From: Atopobacter phocae ATCC BAA-285
Lineage (GTDB): Bacteria; Bacillota; Bacilli; Lactobacillales; Aerococcaceae
Reading direction: 5' to 3'
Assembly (NCBI RefSeq): GCF_000526675.1
Contig: NZ_JAGN01000011.1
Location: 1 to 37,224, forward strand
Length of the DNA stretch: 37,224 nt
Every line of letters begins with the position of its first letter. Position 1 is the first letter of the stretch. Under the pieces are notes generated by a model. It did no database searches. It was not told where the DNA came from and was given only the letters and a program-made list of their open reading frames with translations. Below are positions 7,738-16,705 of the stretch, piece by piece. Position numbers and translations under genes: made by a program.

Positions 7738-7953
7738 ATGAAACAAAGACAATATCAAATAGCAGGGATGAATTGTAAACATTGTGTAGTGCGTGTAGAA
7801 CAAGCAGTGGCATCGATTACAGGTGTTTCTCAAGTACATGTAGAGTTAGAACCGGGTCGTTTGGAGTTGTTAGCGGATGAAGGCATCGTCAGTGATCAAT
7901 TAATTCAAGATGCTGTTTCGAATGCAGGATATCAAGCAAAACCTATGCAATAG
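7738..7953 (+). CDS. copZ: CopZ copper chaperone
   Basis: 71 residues, a single heavy-metal-associated (HMA) ferredoxin-like domain. The Cu(I)-binding loop is GMNCKHC (C13, C16). Known role: carry Cu(I) in the cytoplasm and deliver it to CopY and the CopA ATPase. ATG 7738 follows a GGAGAG site in the short gap after copY, and copA starts 29 bases after its stop. Length and motif are typical. Confidence 0.95.
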   Translation: MKQRQYQIAGMNCKHCVVRVEQAVASITGVSQVHVELEPGRLELLADEGIVSDQLIQDAVSNAGYQAKPMQ

Positions 7954-7982
7954 AGTTATAAATGAAAGAGGAGCGAATAAAG

Positions 7983-10229
7983 ATGACGAAGCGTCAATTT
8001 AAAATTGAAGGAATGACTTGTGCGCACTGTGCGAATCATGTCCAATCGGTGGTTCAAACTTTACCGGGTGTGGAGCGAGCAGCAGTAAACTTGACTACCG
8101 AGCGGCTCACTTTAGTTTCAGATACATCCGATATTAGCAATGAGGCCATATCGGATGCAGTATCTCATGCCGGTTATACAGCGACTCCCATTTTAAGTGT
8201 GATTGAACAGCAGAAAATGGATCAACAACAAAAGGAACGTCAATTAAAACAGCAAAAAAATGTACTCATCATAATGGGCAGTCTGACATTCCTTTTAATA
8301 GCAATTGCAATGGGGCCGATGGTGGGCTTACCTTTACCAAGTATCATCTCCCCAATGAGGCACCCTTTGATATTTGCGGTAGTTCAATTGATTTTGACGC
8401 TTCCTGTCATGTGGCTCGGTCGTTTGTTTTATCAACGCGGTCTTCCACTTCTATTAAAAGGGCATCCTAATATGGATACGTTAATTGCATTGGGTACATT
8501 AGCTGCATTTGGATATGGTCTGTTTTCGATTGCTAAAATAGGCTTAGGCGACGAGAGTTATGTTCACCATTTATATTTTGAATCAGTTGCAGCAATTATT
8601 ACATTTGTGAAACTCGGAAAATTTATGGAATTAATGGCAAAAAACAGAACAACAAACGCTATCCAACGCTTAATAAATTTAACGCCTGATGAAGCGAATC
8701 GTTTATTGCCTAATGGTGAAGTAGAACGCGTTTTAATTGAAGAAGTTGAGCTGGGCGATATTATTGTAGTGAAACCAGGAGAACAAATTCCAGTGGATGG
8801 TCAAATCATTCGGGGGACAACTTCTGTGGATGAATCGCTAATGACAGGAGAAAGTTTTCCTGTGAAAAAAGAAGAAGAGTCAAAAGTGCTCAACGGTACA
8901 TTGAACTTAAATGGATTTATTGAAATTGAAACGACAGCACTTGATCGAGATAGTGTCTTGCATCAAATGATCCAACTCGTTGAAGATGCTCAAGGTGATA
9001 AAGCACCAATCGCACAATTAGCCGATAAAATTTCATCCTACTTTGTACCAGCAGTCATGATATTAGCGATAGGAAGTGCGCTAGGTTGGCATATTTTTGG
9101 TGGTTTTGATTGGGAAATGACGTTACGAATTTTCGTGTCAGTCTTGATCATTGCGTGTCCTTGTGCCTTAGGTTTAGCAACACCAACTGCTGTCATGGTA
9201 GGAACTGGGATGGCGGCAGAAGCGGGTATGCTAATTAAGTCGAGTGAAGCATTGGAAGCCGCTCAGACTATTGATACGGTAGTGTTTGACAAAACAGGGA
9301 CGTTAACCATTGGACAACCCGTAGTAACCAATATTCATGTAATACATGATGAATGGACAACGGATAAGTTGTTAAAGCAAGTAGCCTCTCTAGAACAAAA
9401 AAGTGAACATCCTTTGGCACAAGCTATTGTTTCAAGTGCCCAATCAGCTATTCTGTCCTTTTATCCGGTTGATCAATTCGAAGTAATTGTAGGACAAGGA
9501 ATAAAAGGAAAGAGTGAAGGCACAACTTATTTAGTAGGGAATGAACGATTATTAACTGCACATCAAGTATCCGTCCATTCTGTAAAAGAAATGGCTGAAA
9601 CATATCAATCGGAGGGGAAAACGGCTGTTTATGTAGCAACAACGTCAGAACTAATCGGAATAATAGCAGTGGCGGACGCAGTGAAAGAATCAAGCGTTAC
9701 AGCGGTGAAGCAGTTACGTGAGCAAGGAATCGATGTGATTATGCTAACAGGTGATCAGCCTCGTACGGCCCAAGCCATTGCACAAACAGTGGGAATCACT
9801 CAGGTCATTAGTGGTGTATTGCCACAAAATAAAGCAGAAGAAATCGAAAAATTACAAAAGATGGGTAAGCGAGTAGCGATGGTAGGAGATGGCATTAACG
9901 ATGCTCCCGCTCTGGCAACGAGTGATGTTGGTTTAGCAATTGGCAATGGAACGGATATTGCAATTGATTCAGCGGATATCGTTTTAATGCATAGTGATGT
10001 ACTTGATGTTCCTCGAGTGATTCATTTAAGTCGAGCAACCTTGAATAAAATTAAACAAAATTTATTTTGGGCATTCGCCTATAATACATTACTCATTCCA
10101 ATTGCAATGGGCGGTTTATATATCATTGGTGGGCCATTACTTAATCCGATGTTGGCTGGCTTAGCGATGAGTCTATCCAGTGTATCATTAATTGTGAATG
10201 CGTTGTTATTGAAACGTCATAAATTTTAA
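7983..10229 (+). CDS. copA: CopA Cu(I)-exporting P1B-type ATPase
   Basis: 748 residues. One N-terminal HMA domain (MTCAHC, C13 and C16), eight predicted membrane helices, the transmembrane metal site CPC (392-394), phosphorylation motif DKTGT (D436), the HP dipeptide (476-477) and the hinge GDGINDAP. The late helices carry YN (FAYNTLL) and MSLSS (MxxSS), which with CPC define the Cu(I)-type P1B-1 group. It pumps Cu(I) out of the cell using ATP. An upstream in-frame ATG at 7962 lies before the GAGGAG at 7968-7973, so the ATG at 7983 with 9-base spacing is preferred. Last gene of copYZA, followed by a terminator. Confidence 0.96.
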   Translation: MTKRQFKIEGMTCAHCANHVQSVVQTLPGVERAAVNLTTERLTLVSDTSDISNEAISDAVSHAGYTATPILSVIEQQKMDQQQKERQLKQQKNVLIIMGSLTFLLIAIAMGPMVGLPLPSIISPMRHPLIFAVVQLILTLPVMWLGRLFYQRGLPLLLKGHPNMDTLIALGTLAAFGYGLFSIAKIGLGDESYVHHLYFESVAAIITFVKLGKFMELMAKNRTTNAIQRLINLTPDEANRLLPNGEVERVLIEEVELGDIIVVKPGEQIPVDGQIIRGTTSVDESLMTGESFPVKKEEESKVLNGTLNLNGFIEIETTALDRDSVLHQMIQLVEDAQGDKAPIAQLADKISSYFVPAVMILAIGSALGWHIFGGFDWEMTLRIFVSVLIIACPCALGLATPTAVMVGTGMAAEAGMLIKSSEALEAAQTIDTVVFDKTGTLTIGQPVVTNIHVIHDEWTTDKLLKQVASLEQKSEHPLAQAIVSSAQSAILSFYPVDQFEVIVGQGIKGKSEGTTYLVGNERLLTAHQVSVHSVKEMAETYQSEGKTAVYVATTSELIGIIAVADAVKESSVTAVKQLREQGIDVIMLTGDQPRTAQAIAQTVGITQVISGVLPQNKAEEIEKLQKMGKRVAMVGDGINDAPALATSDVGLAIGNGTDIAIDSADIVLMHSDVLDVPRVIHLSRATLNKIKQNLFWAFAYNTLLIPIAMGGLYIIGGPLLNPMLAGLAMSLSSVSLIVNALLLKRHKF

Positions 10230-10236
10230 AAAGTCG

Positions 10237-10285
10237 AACGAATAAGTATAGAACGTCTAGTCTCTTTTACTTATTCGTTTTTTTG
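10237..10285 (+). terminator. Terminator of copYZA
   Basis: AACGAATAAGTA (10237-10248) pairs with TACTTATTCGTT (10268-10279) and is followed by a T run. Confidence 0.88.
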
Positions 10286-10296
10286 TGCCTACTTTC

Positions 10297-10325
10297 TTTA
10301 GTTATGATGTGTTTTGTAGTATGAT
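10297..10325 (+). promoter_or_regulatory. Likely promoter of nrdIEF
   Basis: TTTAGT (10297-10302) and TATGAT (10320-10325), spacer 17 bases. The -35 is weak. The position immediately upstream of the two NrdR boxes supports it. Confidence 0.55.
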
Positions 10326-10334
10326 AAATAAGAA

Positions 10335-10382
10335 AAACAAAATATAGTGGTTTATTTATGTAAAAACCACTATATTTTGTGT
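10335..10382. promoter_or_regulatory. Pair of NrdR boxes in a 17-bp perfect inverted repeat
   Basis: Box 1 (10335-10350) reads AAACAAAATATAGTGG and box 2 (10367-10382) reads CCACTATATTTTGTGT. Both match the published NrdR consensus acaCwAtATaTwgtgt closely. Their centres are 32 bp apart, about three helical turns, the spacing typical of NrdR box pairs. NrdR is the ATP/dATP-sensing repressor of ribonucleotide reductase genes. The two boxes are inverted copies of one another, so the region can also form a strong RNA hairpin followed by GTTTTTT. Confidence 0.85.
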
Positions 10383-10408
10383 TTTTTACAGTTATTAGGA
10401 GGGATAGC

Positions 10409-10777
10409 ATGCTAGTCGTTTATATGTCGTTAACCGGACAAACACGAAAATTCGTACAAAAATTACCGTACGAAACGCTGGAAATTACATTAGCCAATGC
10501 GTTTGATTTAGAAGTTCATCAGCCATATATTATCGTCGCACCCACTTATGACGTCGAAGCCACTGACATTTTAAATGATTTTATAGAAACAGGAAATAAT
10601 CAAGCCTATTTAAAGGGCGTATGTGGAAGTGGTAATTTAAACTTTAATGATCTTTATTGTTTTACGGCTAAGGATTTAGCGCGGGATTATCATGTGCCGT
10701 TATTACATTGCTTTGAGTTCCAAGGAAACGAAAAAGATGTAGAAATTGTGAAAGAGAAGGTGAATGAAATTGGATAA
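10409..10777 (+). CDS. nrdI: NrdI flavodoxin-like protein
   Basis: 122 residues, flavodoxin fold. The FMN-binding start MLVVYMSLTGQTRKF and the AGNLNF-like block GSGNLNFNDLYC are typical. NrdI supplies the oxidant that assembles the Mn(III)2-tyrosyl radical cofactor of NrdF. ATG 10409 follows AGGAGGG. The frame is open further upstream, but that part runs through the NrdR boxes and lacks a ribosome site. It overlaps nrdE by 14 bases, implying translational coupling. No nrdH (glutaredoxin-like reductant) is present here; it must be encoded elsewhere. Confidence 0.93.
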   Translation: MLVVYMSLTGQTRKFVQKLPYETLEITLANAFDLEVHQPYIIVAPTYDVEATDILNDFIETGNNQAYLKGVCGSGNLNFNDLYCFTAKDLARDYHVPLLHCFEFQGNEKDVEIVKEKVNEIG

Positions 10778-12953
10778 ACCAAAACCAGTTGTACAAACGA
10801 GTGAAGTAACATACTTTGCTTTAAATAATGAATTGAATCGTCCAGTCAATAATAAAATTCCATTAGAAAAAGATGCAGAAGCGGTTCGGGCTTTTTTCTT
10901 AGAACATGTTAATCCAAACACTGTATTTTTCTATACTTTAGATGAAAAATTGGATTATTTAGTGGAACATGATTATTTAGAAACGGTTTTTTTATCTAAA
11001 TATTCTAGAGAGTTTATTAAAGATTTAATGCAACAAACATATAATAAGAAGTTTCGTTTTCGTTCATTTATGTCTGCTTTTAAATTTTATCGACAATATG
11101 CTATGCGGACAAATGATGGAGAACGCTATTTAGAACGTTACGAAGACCGAATTGTTTTTAATGCGCTCTTTTTAGCGGATGGCAATGAACAATTAGCGAT
11201 TACGTTAGCGGATGAAATGATTAATCAACGCTATCAACCAGCGACACCAACGTTCTTAAATGCCGGACGTAAACGTCGTGGTGAATTAGTCTCATGTTTC
11301 TTAATCCAAGTAACGGATGATATGAATTCCATTGGTCGTGCCATTAATTCAGCGCTTCAATTATCTCGGATTGGTGGTGGAGTGGGAGTTAACTTGTCGA
11401 ATATACGAGCAGCAGGTGACCCCATTAAAAAAATTGAAAATGCCTCAAGTGGAGTTGTACCTATTATGAAGTTACTAGAGGATAGTTTTAGCTACTCCAA
11501 TCAGCTAGGGCAAAGAAATGGAGCTGGAGCGGTTTATTTAAATGTATTCCATCCGGATATTGTTTCGTTCTTATCAACCAAAAAAGAAAATGCGGATGAA
11601 AAAATTCGGGTTAAAACATTGTCACTCGGCTTAGTCGTTCCAGATAAATTTTATGAATTAACTAAACGTGATGATGTGATGTACTTATTTAGTCCGTATG
11701 ATGTAGAACGTATTTATGGGAAGCCATTTGCATATATTGATATCACAAAAGAATATGATAATCTCGTGAATAATAAAAATATTCGCAAATCAAAAATTCG
11801 TGCACGTGATTTAGAAAACGAAATTTCTAAATTGCAACAAGAATCAGGCTATCCTTATGTTATTAATATTGATACGGCGAATCGCTCGAATCCAATTAAT
11901 GGAACGATTACGATGAGTAATTTATGTAGTGAAATTTTACAAGTACAAGAACCATCGATTATTAATGATGATCAATCGTATGAAGTGATGGGGACGGACA
12001 TTAGTTGTAACTTAGGCTCAACAAATATTGTTAATATGATGGATTCACCGAATTTAGAACAATCAATTGATGCGGCAGTTAGAGCTTTAACTTACGTGAC
12101 AGACCACTCTAACATTGAAGCAGTTCCGACTGTTCGCAATGGGAATGCTAAGGCTCATACGATTGGGCTAGGAGCAATGGGGTTACACACCTTTTTAGCT
12201 TTAAATAAAATGCATTATGGCTCTCCAGAATCAATTGAATTTACTGATTTATATTTCCGATTATTAAATTATTATACGTTGAAAGCCAGTCACCAATTGG
12301 CTAAAGAACGTAACAAAACGTTTGATGGATTTGAGCAATCGACTTATGCGACAGGAGAGTATTTTGATTCATACATAAACGAAACAGTTACTTTTAAACA
12401 TGAACAGGTCGCTGATATTTTTGAATCAAGAGGCATTCAAATTCCACAACCAGAAGATTGGGCAGTGTTAAAAGAAGCGATTCAACAAGATGGGCTATAT
12501 CATCAATATCGATTAGCCGTCGCACCGACTGGCTCAATTAGTTACGTGAATGAAACAAGTGCGAGCTTGCACCCAATCACTCGTTTAATTGAAGAGCGTC
12601 AAGAAAAGAAAACGGGTAAGACGTATTATCCAGCACCACGTTTATCGAATGAGACGTTACCTTATTACACGAGTGCTTATGAATTAGATATGCGAAAAGT
12701 AATCGATGTCTATGCAGCGGCACAACGTCATATCGATCAAGGAATGAGTTTAACCTTATTTATGCGAAGCGATTTGCCGTTAGGCCTATATGAATGGAAA
12801 GATGGACGAACAAGTAAAATGACGACACGTGACTTGAACATTTTACGCCATTACGCTTGGAATAAAGGGATTAAATCCATTTATTACGTTCGAACATTTA
12901 CAGATGATGAAGAAGAAATTGGATCAAACGCTTGTGCAAGTTGTTCCATCTAA
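10764..12953 (+). CDS. nrdE: Class Ib ribonucleoside-diphosphate reductase, alpha subunit
   Basis: 729 residues, the usual NrdE length without the long N-terminal ATP cone of class Ia. Visible: the substrate-site block TPTFLNAGRKRRGELVSCFL with a redox Cys, the NLCSEI block with the radical Cys and Glu, and the C-terminal swivelling cysteines in NACASCSI. It reduces ribonucleoside diphosphates to deoxyribonucleotides using a radical delivered from NrdF. The start at 10764 overlaps the end of nrdI and has AGAAGG directly upstream. A TTG at 10770 is a less likely alternative. Confidence 0.96.
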   Translation: MKLDKPKPVVQTSEVTYFALNNELNRPVNNKIPLEKDAEAVRAFFLEHVNPNTVFFYTLDEKLDYLVEHDYLETVFLSKYSREFIKDLMQQTYNKKFRFRSFMSAFKFYRQYAMRTNDGERYLERYEDRIVFNALFLADGNEQLAITLADEMINQRYQPATPTFLNAGRKRRGELVSCFLIQVTDDMNSIGRAINSALQLSRIGGGVGVNLSNIRAAGDPIKKIENASSGVVPIMKLLEDSFSYSNQLGQRNGAGAVYLNVFHPDIVSFLSTKKENADEKIRVKTLSLGLVVPDKFYELTKRDDVMYLFSPYDVERIYGKPFAYIDITKEYDNLVNNKNIRKSKIRARDLENEISKLQQESGYPYVINIDTANRSNPINGTITMSNLCSEILQVQEPSIINDDQSYEVMGTDISCNLGSTNIVNMMDSPNLEQSIDAAVRALTYVTDHSNIEAVPTVRNGNAKAHTIGLGAMGLHTFLALNKMHYGSPESIEFTDLYFRLLNYYTLKASHQLAKERNKTFDGFEQSTYATGEYFDSYINETVTFKHEQVADIFESRGIQIPQPEDWAVLKEAIQQDGLYHQYRLAVAPTGSISYVNETSASLHPITRLIEERQEKKTGKTYYPAPRLSNETLPYYTSAYELDMRKVIDVYAAAQRHIDQGMSLTLFMRSDLPLGLYEWKDGRTSKMTTRDLNILRHYAWNKGIKSIYYVRTFTDDEEEIGSNACASCSI

Positions 12954-12971
12954 TTTAAAAGGAGGTAGACG

Positions 12972-13946
12972 ATGAATCAAAAACAATCACAGCAACCATA
13001 TATTGCGATCAACTGGAATCAAATGGAAGATATGATCGACAAGTTAACGTGGGAAAAGCTAACTGAACAATTTTGGCTAGACACACGTATTCCACTATCA
13101 AACGACTTAGATGACTGGCGAACTTTTTCAAAAGAAGAAAAAGATATGTTTGGTAAAGTCTTTGGCGGGTTAACACTGCTCGACACGCTCCAATCAGAAG
13201 ATGCAATTGAGCGACTACGTCAATCGGTTCGTACACAACATGAAGAAGCCGTGTTAAATAATATTCAATTTATGGAATCCGTTCATGCGAAAAGTTACTC
13301 TTCTATTTTTAGTACCTTAAATACTAAAACGGAAATTGATGACATATTTAAATGGGCAAATTCTAACGAAGTCATTCAATTCAAAGCTCTACGAATTAAT
13401 GATATTTATAAAAATGGAACCGATCTAGAAGCAAAGGCAGCTAGTGTCATTTTAGAGTCTTTCTTATTTTATTCGGGGTTCTTTGCGCCACTTTATTATC
13501 TAGGTAATAATAAAATTCCTAACGTCGCTGAAATTATTAAATTAATTGTTCGTGATGAATCCGTTCATGGAACATATATTGGCTACAAATTCCAAATCGA
13601 ATTTAATCAACTCGATGAGAAAGAACAAGAAAAACTAAAAAATTGGGTCTTTCAAACATTGTATGAATTTTATCAAAATGAAGTAAAATTCACGCAAGAA
13701 GTTTATGATCCAATTGGATTGACCGAAAAAGTAAAAACTTTTATTCGTTATAATGCAAATAAAGCTTTACAAAATTTAGGGTTTGATCCGTTATTCCCAG
13801 ATACAGCGGATGATGTAGATCCGATTGTGATGAATGGTATTTCTACAGGATCAAGTAACCACGACTTCTTTAGTCAAGTTGGAAATAGTTATTTGTTAGG
13901 CCAAGTTGAAGCCATGGCAGATGATGATTATACAAATTGGTTATAA
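12972..13946 (+). CDS. nrdF: Class Ib ribonucleoside-diphosphate reductase, beta subunit
   Basis: 324 residues, all-helical R2-type protein. Dimetal ligands and the radical tyrosine are visible: D71 (LLDTLQSEDA), E102 and H105 with Y109 (MESVHAKSYSSIF), and the second ExxH set in VRDESVHGTYIGY. It holds the Mn2 (or Fe2)-tyrosyl radical that NrdI helps form. AAGGAGG precedes ATG 12972, only 18 bases after the nrdE stop. Third and last gene of the operon. Confidence 0.96.
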   Translation: MNQKQSQQPYIAINWNQMEDMIDKLTWEKLTEQFWLDTRIPLSNDLDDWRTFSKEEKDMFGKVFGGLTLLDTLQSEDAIERLRQSVRTQHEEAVLNNIQFMESVHAKSYSSIFSTLNTKTEIDDIFKWANSNEVIQFKALRINDIYKNGTDLEAKAASVILESFLFYSGFFAPLYYLGNNKIPNVAEIIKLIVRDESVHGTYIGYKFQIEFNQLDEKEQEKLKNWVFQTLYEFYQNEVKFTQEVYDPIGLTEKVKTFIRYNANKALQNLGFDPLFPDTADDVDPIVMNGISTGSSNHDFFSQVGNSYLLGQVEAMADDDYTNWL

Positions 13947-14122
13947 AATGAGTGTGAAATGAGGAAATAGTAAAGCCTTTTCATATAGATTTGTTACAGG
14001 ACGCGAATCTGTGTGATTCGTACAATGAAAACATTAAGAAAATAATGAAAAATAACATTTTTACTGTACTAAAGGTAAGAATGTTTGTAAAATGTATATA
14101 ACAATGATAAAGGAGAGAGAAT

Positions 14123-15097
14123 ATGGCTTTAATGAAAGAATTAACGGATAAAGTAGTTGGGAAAGGTGTGCGCATTGTTTTTCCAGAGAGTTTAGACAGC
14201 CGCGTTTTACGTGCAGCAACTCGCTTAAAAGCTGATGACATCTGCCAACCTGTAATGTTAGGGAATCGTGAAGCAATCGAAGCATTTGCAGAAAAGCAAA
14301 GCTTAAATATCTCAGGATTAACAATCGTTGATCCATATGATTACGATAAATATGATGAAATGGTAGAGAAATTCGTTGAACGCCGTAACGGTAAAGCAAC
14401 GAAAGAACAAGCTGAAGAATTATTACGTGATGAAACATACTTTGGAACAATGCTTGTTTATATGAACGAAGCAGACGGATTAGTTTCAGGTGCTATTCAT
14501 TCAACAGGTGACACTGTTCGCCCAGCGTTACAAATTATTAAAACACGTCCTGGTGTAAGCCGTACAAGTGGAGTGTTCTTATTGTTAAAAGGGACAGAAC
14601 GTTACTTAATGGGAGACTGCGCAATTAACATTAACCCAACAGCACAAGAATTGGGTGAAATTGCAGCAGAAACAGCAAAAACTGCTGAGTTATTTGGTAT
14701 TGATACAAAAGTAGCCTTGTTATCCTTCTCAACAAAAGGATCAGCGAAATCACCAGATGTTACAAAAGTAGCAGAAGCAACAAAAATTGCTCAACAAATT
14801 GCACCACAATATGATTTTGATGGCGATCTTCAATTTGATGCGGCTTATGTTCCAGCCGTAGCAGAATTAAAAGCACCTGATTCAAAAGTAGCTGGTCAAG
14901 CAAAAGTATTTGTCTTCCCAGAAATCCAATCAGGAAATATCGGCTATAAAATTGCACAACGTTTAGGTGGATATGAAGCGATTGGACCAATCTTGCAAGG
15001 ATTGAACCGTCCGATTTCTGACTTATCTCGTGGTAGTACAGAAGAAGATGTATATAAAGTAACTATTATTACAGCTAACCAAGCATTGATGGATTAA
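14123..15097 (+). CDS. pta: Phosphate acetyltransferase
   Basis: 324 residues, the compact Pta of Firmicutes (PTA_PTB family) without the regulatory N-terminal domain of enterobacterial enzymes. It interconverts acetyl-CoA and acetyl phosphate; with acetate kinase (not here) it gives ATP and acetate. Family blocks seen include RIVFPESLDSRVLRAA, ADGLVSGAIHSTGDTVRPALQI, LMGDCAININP and LSFSTKGSAKSPD. ATG 14123 has AAAGGAGAG upstream. It is a single gene with its own terminator. The 176-base gap before it holds a small CGAATC/GATTCG hairpin (14004-14020) without a T tract, and I see no convincing -35. Confidence 0.96.
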   Translation: MALMKELTDKVVGKGVRIVFPESLDSRVLRAATRLKADDICQPVMLGNREAIEAFAEKQSLNISGLTIVDPYDYDKYDEMVEKFVERRNGKATKEQAEELLRDETYFGTMLVYMNEADGLVSGAIHSTGDTVRPALQIIKTRPGVSRTSGVFLLLKGTERYLMGDCAININPTAQELGEIAAETAKTAELFGIDTKVALLSFSTKGSAKSPDVTKVAEATKIAQQIAPQYDFDGDLQFDAAYVPAVAELKAPDSKVAGQAKVFVFPEIQSGNIGYKIAQRLGGYEAIGPILQGLNRPISDLSRGSTEEDVYKVTIITANQALMD

Positions 15098-15136
15098 AGA
15101 AAGATATTAATCCTATCAGACTAATTAGCATATAAA

Positions 15137-15165
15137 AGACTGTCTCCGATGAGGCAGTTTTTTTG
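15137..15165 (+). terminator. Terminator of pta
   Basis: ACTGTCTC and GAGGCAGT (one G-T pair) form an 8-bp stem with a CGAT loop at 15139-15158, followed by seven T. Confidence 0.9.
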
Positions 15166-15279
15166 TGTGCGAATACTTCAATTTAAAACGTGTTAAATGC
15201 ATGAATATTTAGGCGTTTCAATTGAAATCATCATGCCCTTATAGAATTATGAATTGAATCATATGTTATAGGAAATTTG

Positions 15280-15288
15280 TGTTAAAAT
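15280..15288 (+). promoter_or_regulatory. Extended -10 promoter candidate for tsaE
   Basis: TGTTAAAAT (TGn plus TAAAAT at 15283-15288) lies 39 bases before the tsaE start. No good -35 is seen at standard spacing. Confidence 0.5.
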
Positions 15289-15327
15289 AGAACTGATTAC
15301 GTAAATGAGAAAGGGAGGATCAATCCC

Positions 15328-15816
15328 ATGCAAATGAATAGTACACATCATGAACAAACTGAATATTTTGGAGAACAATTAGGGCAGATTATTGAACCAA
15401 ACACAGTGATTGTACTCGTTGGCGATTTAGGGGTCGGTAAAACAGTATGGACAAAGGGTCTAGCCAAAGGATTAGGCATAACTGACTTGCTAAAAAGTCC
15501 CACATATACCTTGATTCGTGAATATCAGTCAGGTCGACTACCGTTATATCATATGGATATGTATCGTGTGAGTGAAGATGAAGCAGATGTTTTAGGTTTA
15601 GACGATTATTTTTATGGTGGTGGAGTAACAGTAGTTGAATGGCCACAAAATATTGCCGATTATTTGCCCAGTGATTACTTAACCATTCGAATCGAACGTG
15701 TAGGCAGTACAAATGAAGAACGTCTTATTCAAGTAATGGGTGAGGGTCCGACAGCAATTGCATTGATGAATCAGTGGCAACAAGCTGTTAAAACTGAGGA
15801 GATGAATGATGACTGA
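15328..15816 (+). CDS. tsaE: TsaE, ATPase of tRNA N6-threonylcarbamoyladenosine synthesis
   Basis: 162 residues. The P-loop GDLGVGKT (32-39) is followed by the characteristic SPTYTLIREY (switch-like) and YHMDMYR segments, and by VEWPQNIADYLP near the C-terminus, all standard in the TsaE/YjeE family. TsaE works with TsaB and TsaD to complete t6A37 on ANN-decoding tRNAs. GGGAGG precedes ATG 15328. It overlaps the GNAT gene. In many Firmicutes tsaE is followed by tsaB and rimI; here the next gene is a different GNAT enzyme and tsaB is absent from the window. Confidence 0.95.
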   Translation: MQMNSTHHEQTEYFGEQLGQIIEPNTVIVLVGDLGVGKTVWTKGLAKGLGITDLLKSPTYTLIREYQSGRLPLYHMDMYRVSEDEADVLGLDDYFYGGGVTVVEWPQNIADYLPSDYLTIRIERVGSTNEERLIQVMGEGPTAIALMNQWQQAVKTEEMNDD

Positions 15817-16336
15817 ATCGCAAGCCATAGTTTTTAGAGAAGCAGGACCTAATGACGCTAGTCGCCTCCTGCAATTTAGTCGTCAAATAGGAGAAGAAAG
15901 TGACAATTTATCATATGGATCAGAAGGATTACCTTATTCCCCAGCATTTTTATCACAAGTGATTACTGATTCAAGTGATTCACGATATCAATTGTGGCTA
16001 CTAGCTTGTTTAGAAGAGACCGACGAGATTGTTGGACAAGTGGTTATTGGTCATATAAACGAGAGCCGTATAGCACATATTGGCGAATTAGGATTAGCTG
16101 TTTCAGCTGAATATTGGGGACAAGGCATTGGTCAAGCGTTGCTTGAGGAAGCGATATACTGGTTTGAAACGTATAGCGCGTTAGAACGCCTAGAGTTACG
16201 CGTTTTATCAATTAACGAAGCAGCAAAACATCTCTATTTAAAAATGGGATTTGAAATCGAAGGACAATTAAAAAAAATCAGTCGAATAAATGACCGATTT
16301 GTTGATGGTGTCTTAATGAGCTATATAAGAAAGTAA
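15809..16336 (+). CDS. GNAT-family N-acetyltransferase
   Basis: About 175 residues. The acetyl-CoA-binding motif A is clear: ELGLAVSAEYWGQGIGQALLEEA (Q/RxxGxG/A = GQGIGQA, about residues 106-112), followed by LRVLSINEAAKHLYLKMGFEIEG (motif B). It resembles the RimI/RimL-type and small-molecule acetyltransferases of Firmicutes; substrate unknown. Two adjacent ATGs exist at 15806 and 15809. GAGGAG at 15796-15801 gives 7-base spacing to 15809, so that is preferred. The start lies inside the end of tsaE, so the two are translationally coupled. Its 3' end overlaps the convergent small membrane protein by 16 bases. Confidence 0.9.
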   Translation: MTESQAIVFREAGPNDASRLLQFSRQIGEESDNLSYGSEGLPYSPAFLSQVITDSSDSRYQLWLLACLEETDEIVGQVVIGHINESRIAHIGELGLAVSAEYWGQGIGQALLEEAIYWFETYSALERLELRVLSINEAAKHLYLKMGFEIEGQLKKISRINDRFVDGVLMSYIRK

Positions 16337-16584
16337 TACGTACCTAGAATCGTGACAAGTAAAACACAGAAATTCAAAATAAAAAGTAAAGTTTTAATGA
16401 AACGATCTGGGACGATAAAAGTAAAAATAAACGCAATTACAGCTAATGAATAGCACAATATAAACTGCCATAAGCTAGTAGGATGTAAACGAATGAATGT
16501 GCTATAAACAACAAGTAAATGGCCGATAGTAGTTAATAATGCTTGGCGTCGTTTCTTTAAATTTTGTGGATGGTATGGTTGCAT
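16321..16584 (-). CDS. Small membrane protein of unknown function
   Basis: 87 residues: a basic N-terminus (QPYHPQNLKKRRQ) and three predicted membrane helices (roughly 12-30, 38-58 and 62-84), with no family I recognise. The coding case is good: on the minus strand AAAGGAG sits five bases before ATG 16584, and the frame is intact and strongly hydrophobic in periodic blocks. A slightly longer frame beginning at 16599 would include the ribosome site and is rejected. It runs convergently into the GNAT gene with a 16-base overlap and no terminator between them. Confidence 0.7.
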   Translation of the reverse strand: MQPYHPQNLKKRRQALLTTIGHLLVVYSTFIRLHPTSLWQFILCYSLAVIAFIFTFIVPDRFIKTLLFILNFCVLLVTILGTYYFLI

Positions 16585-16705
16585 ACGAACTCCTTTCAAA
16601 GATTAATGGAATTTGAGTTGATCTAAATTAAGAGTTTCAAAAACTAACTATATGTAGTTTATCATGAAAATAAAAAAAGGGAAAAGAAATATAGGAGGGG
16701 TAAAA

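Noticed and set aside
10331..10386. The 17-bp hairpin before nrdI as a plain second terminator of copA
   Set aside because: copA already has a good terminator at 10237-10285 and the arms match NrdR boxes with the right spacing; an operator is the better explanation, though an RNA role stays open.
14004..14020. CGAATC-TGTGT-GATTCG hairpin downstream of nrdF as a terminator
   Set aside because: The stem is short and there is no T tract after it.
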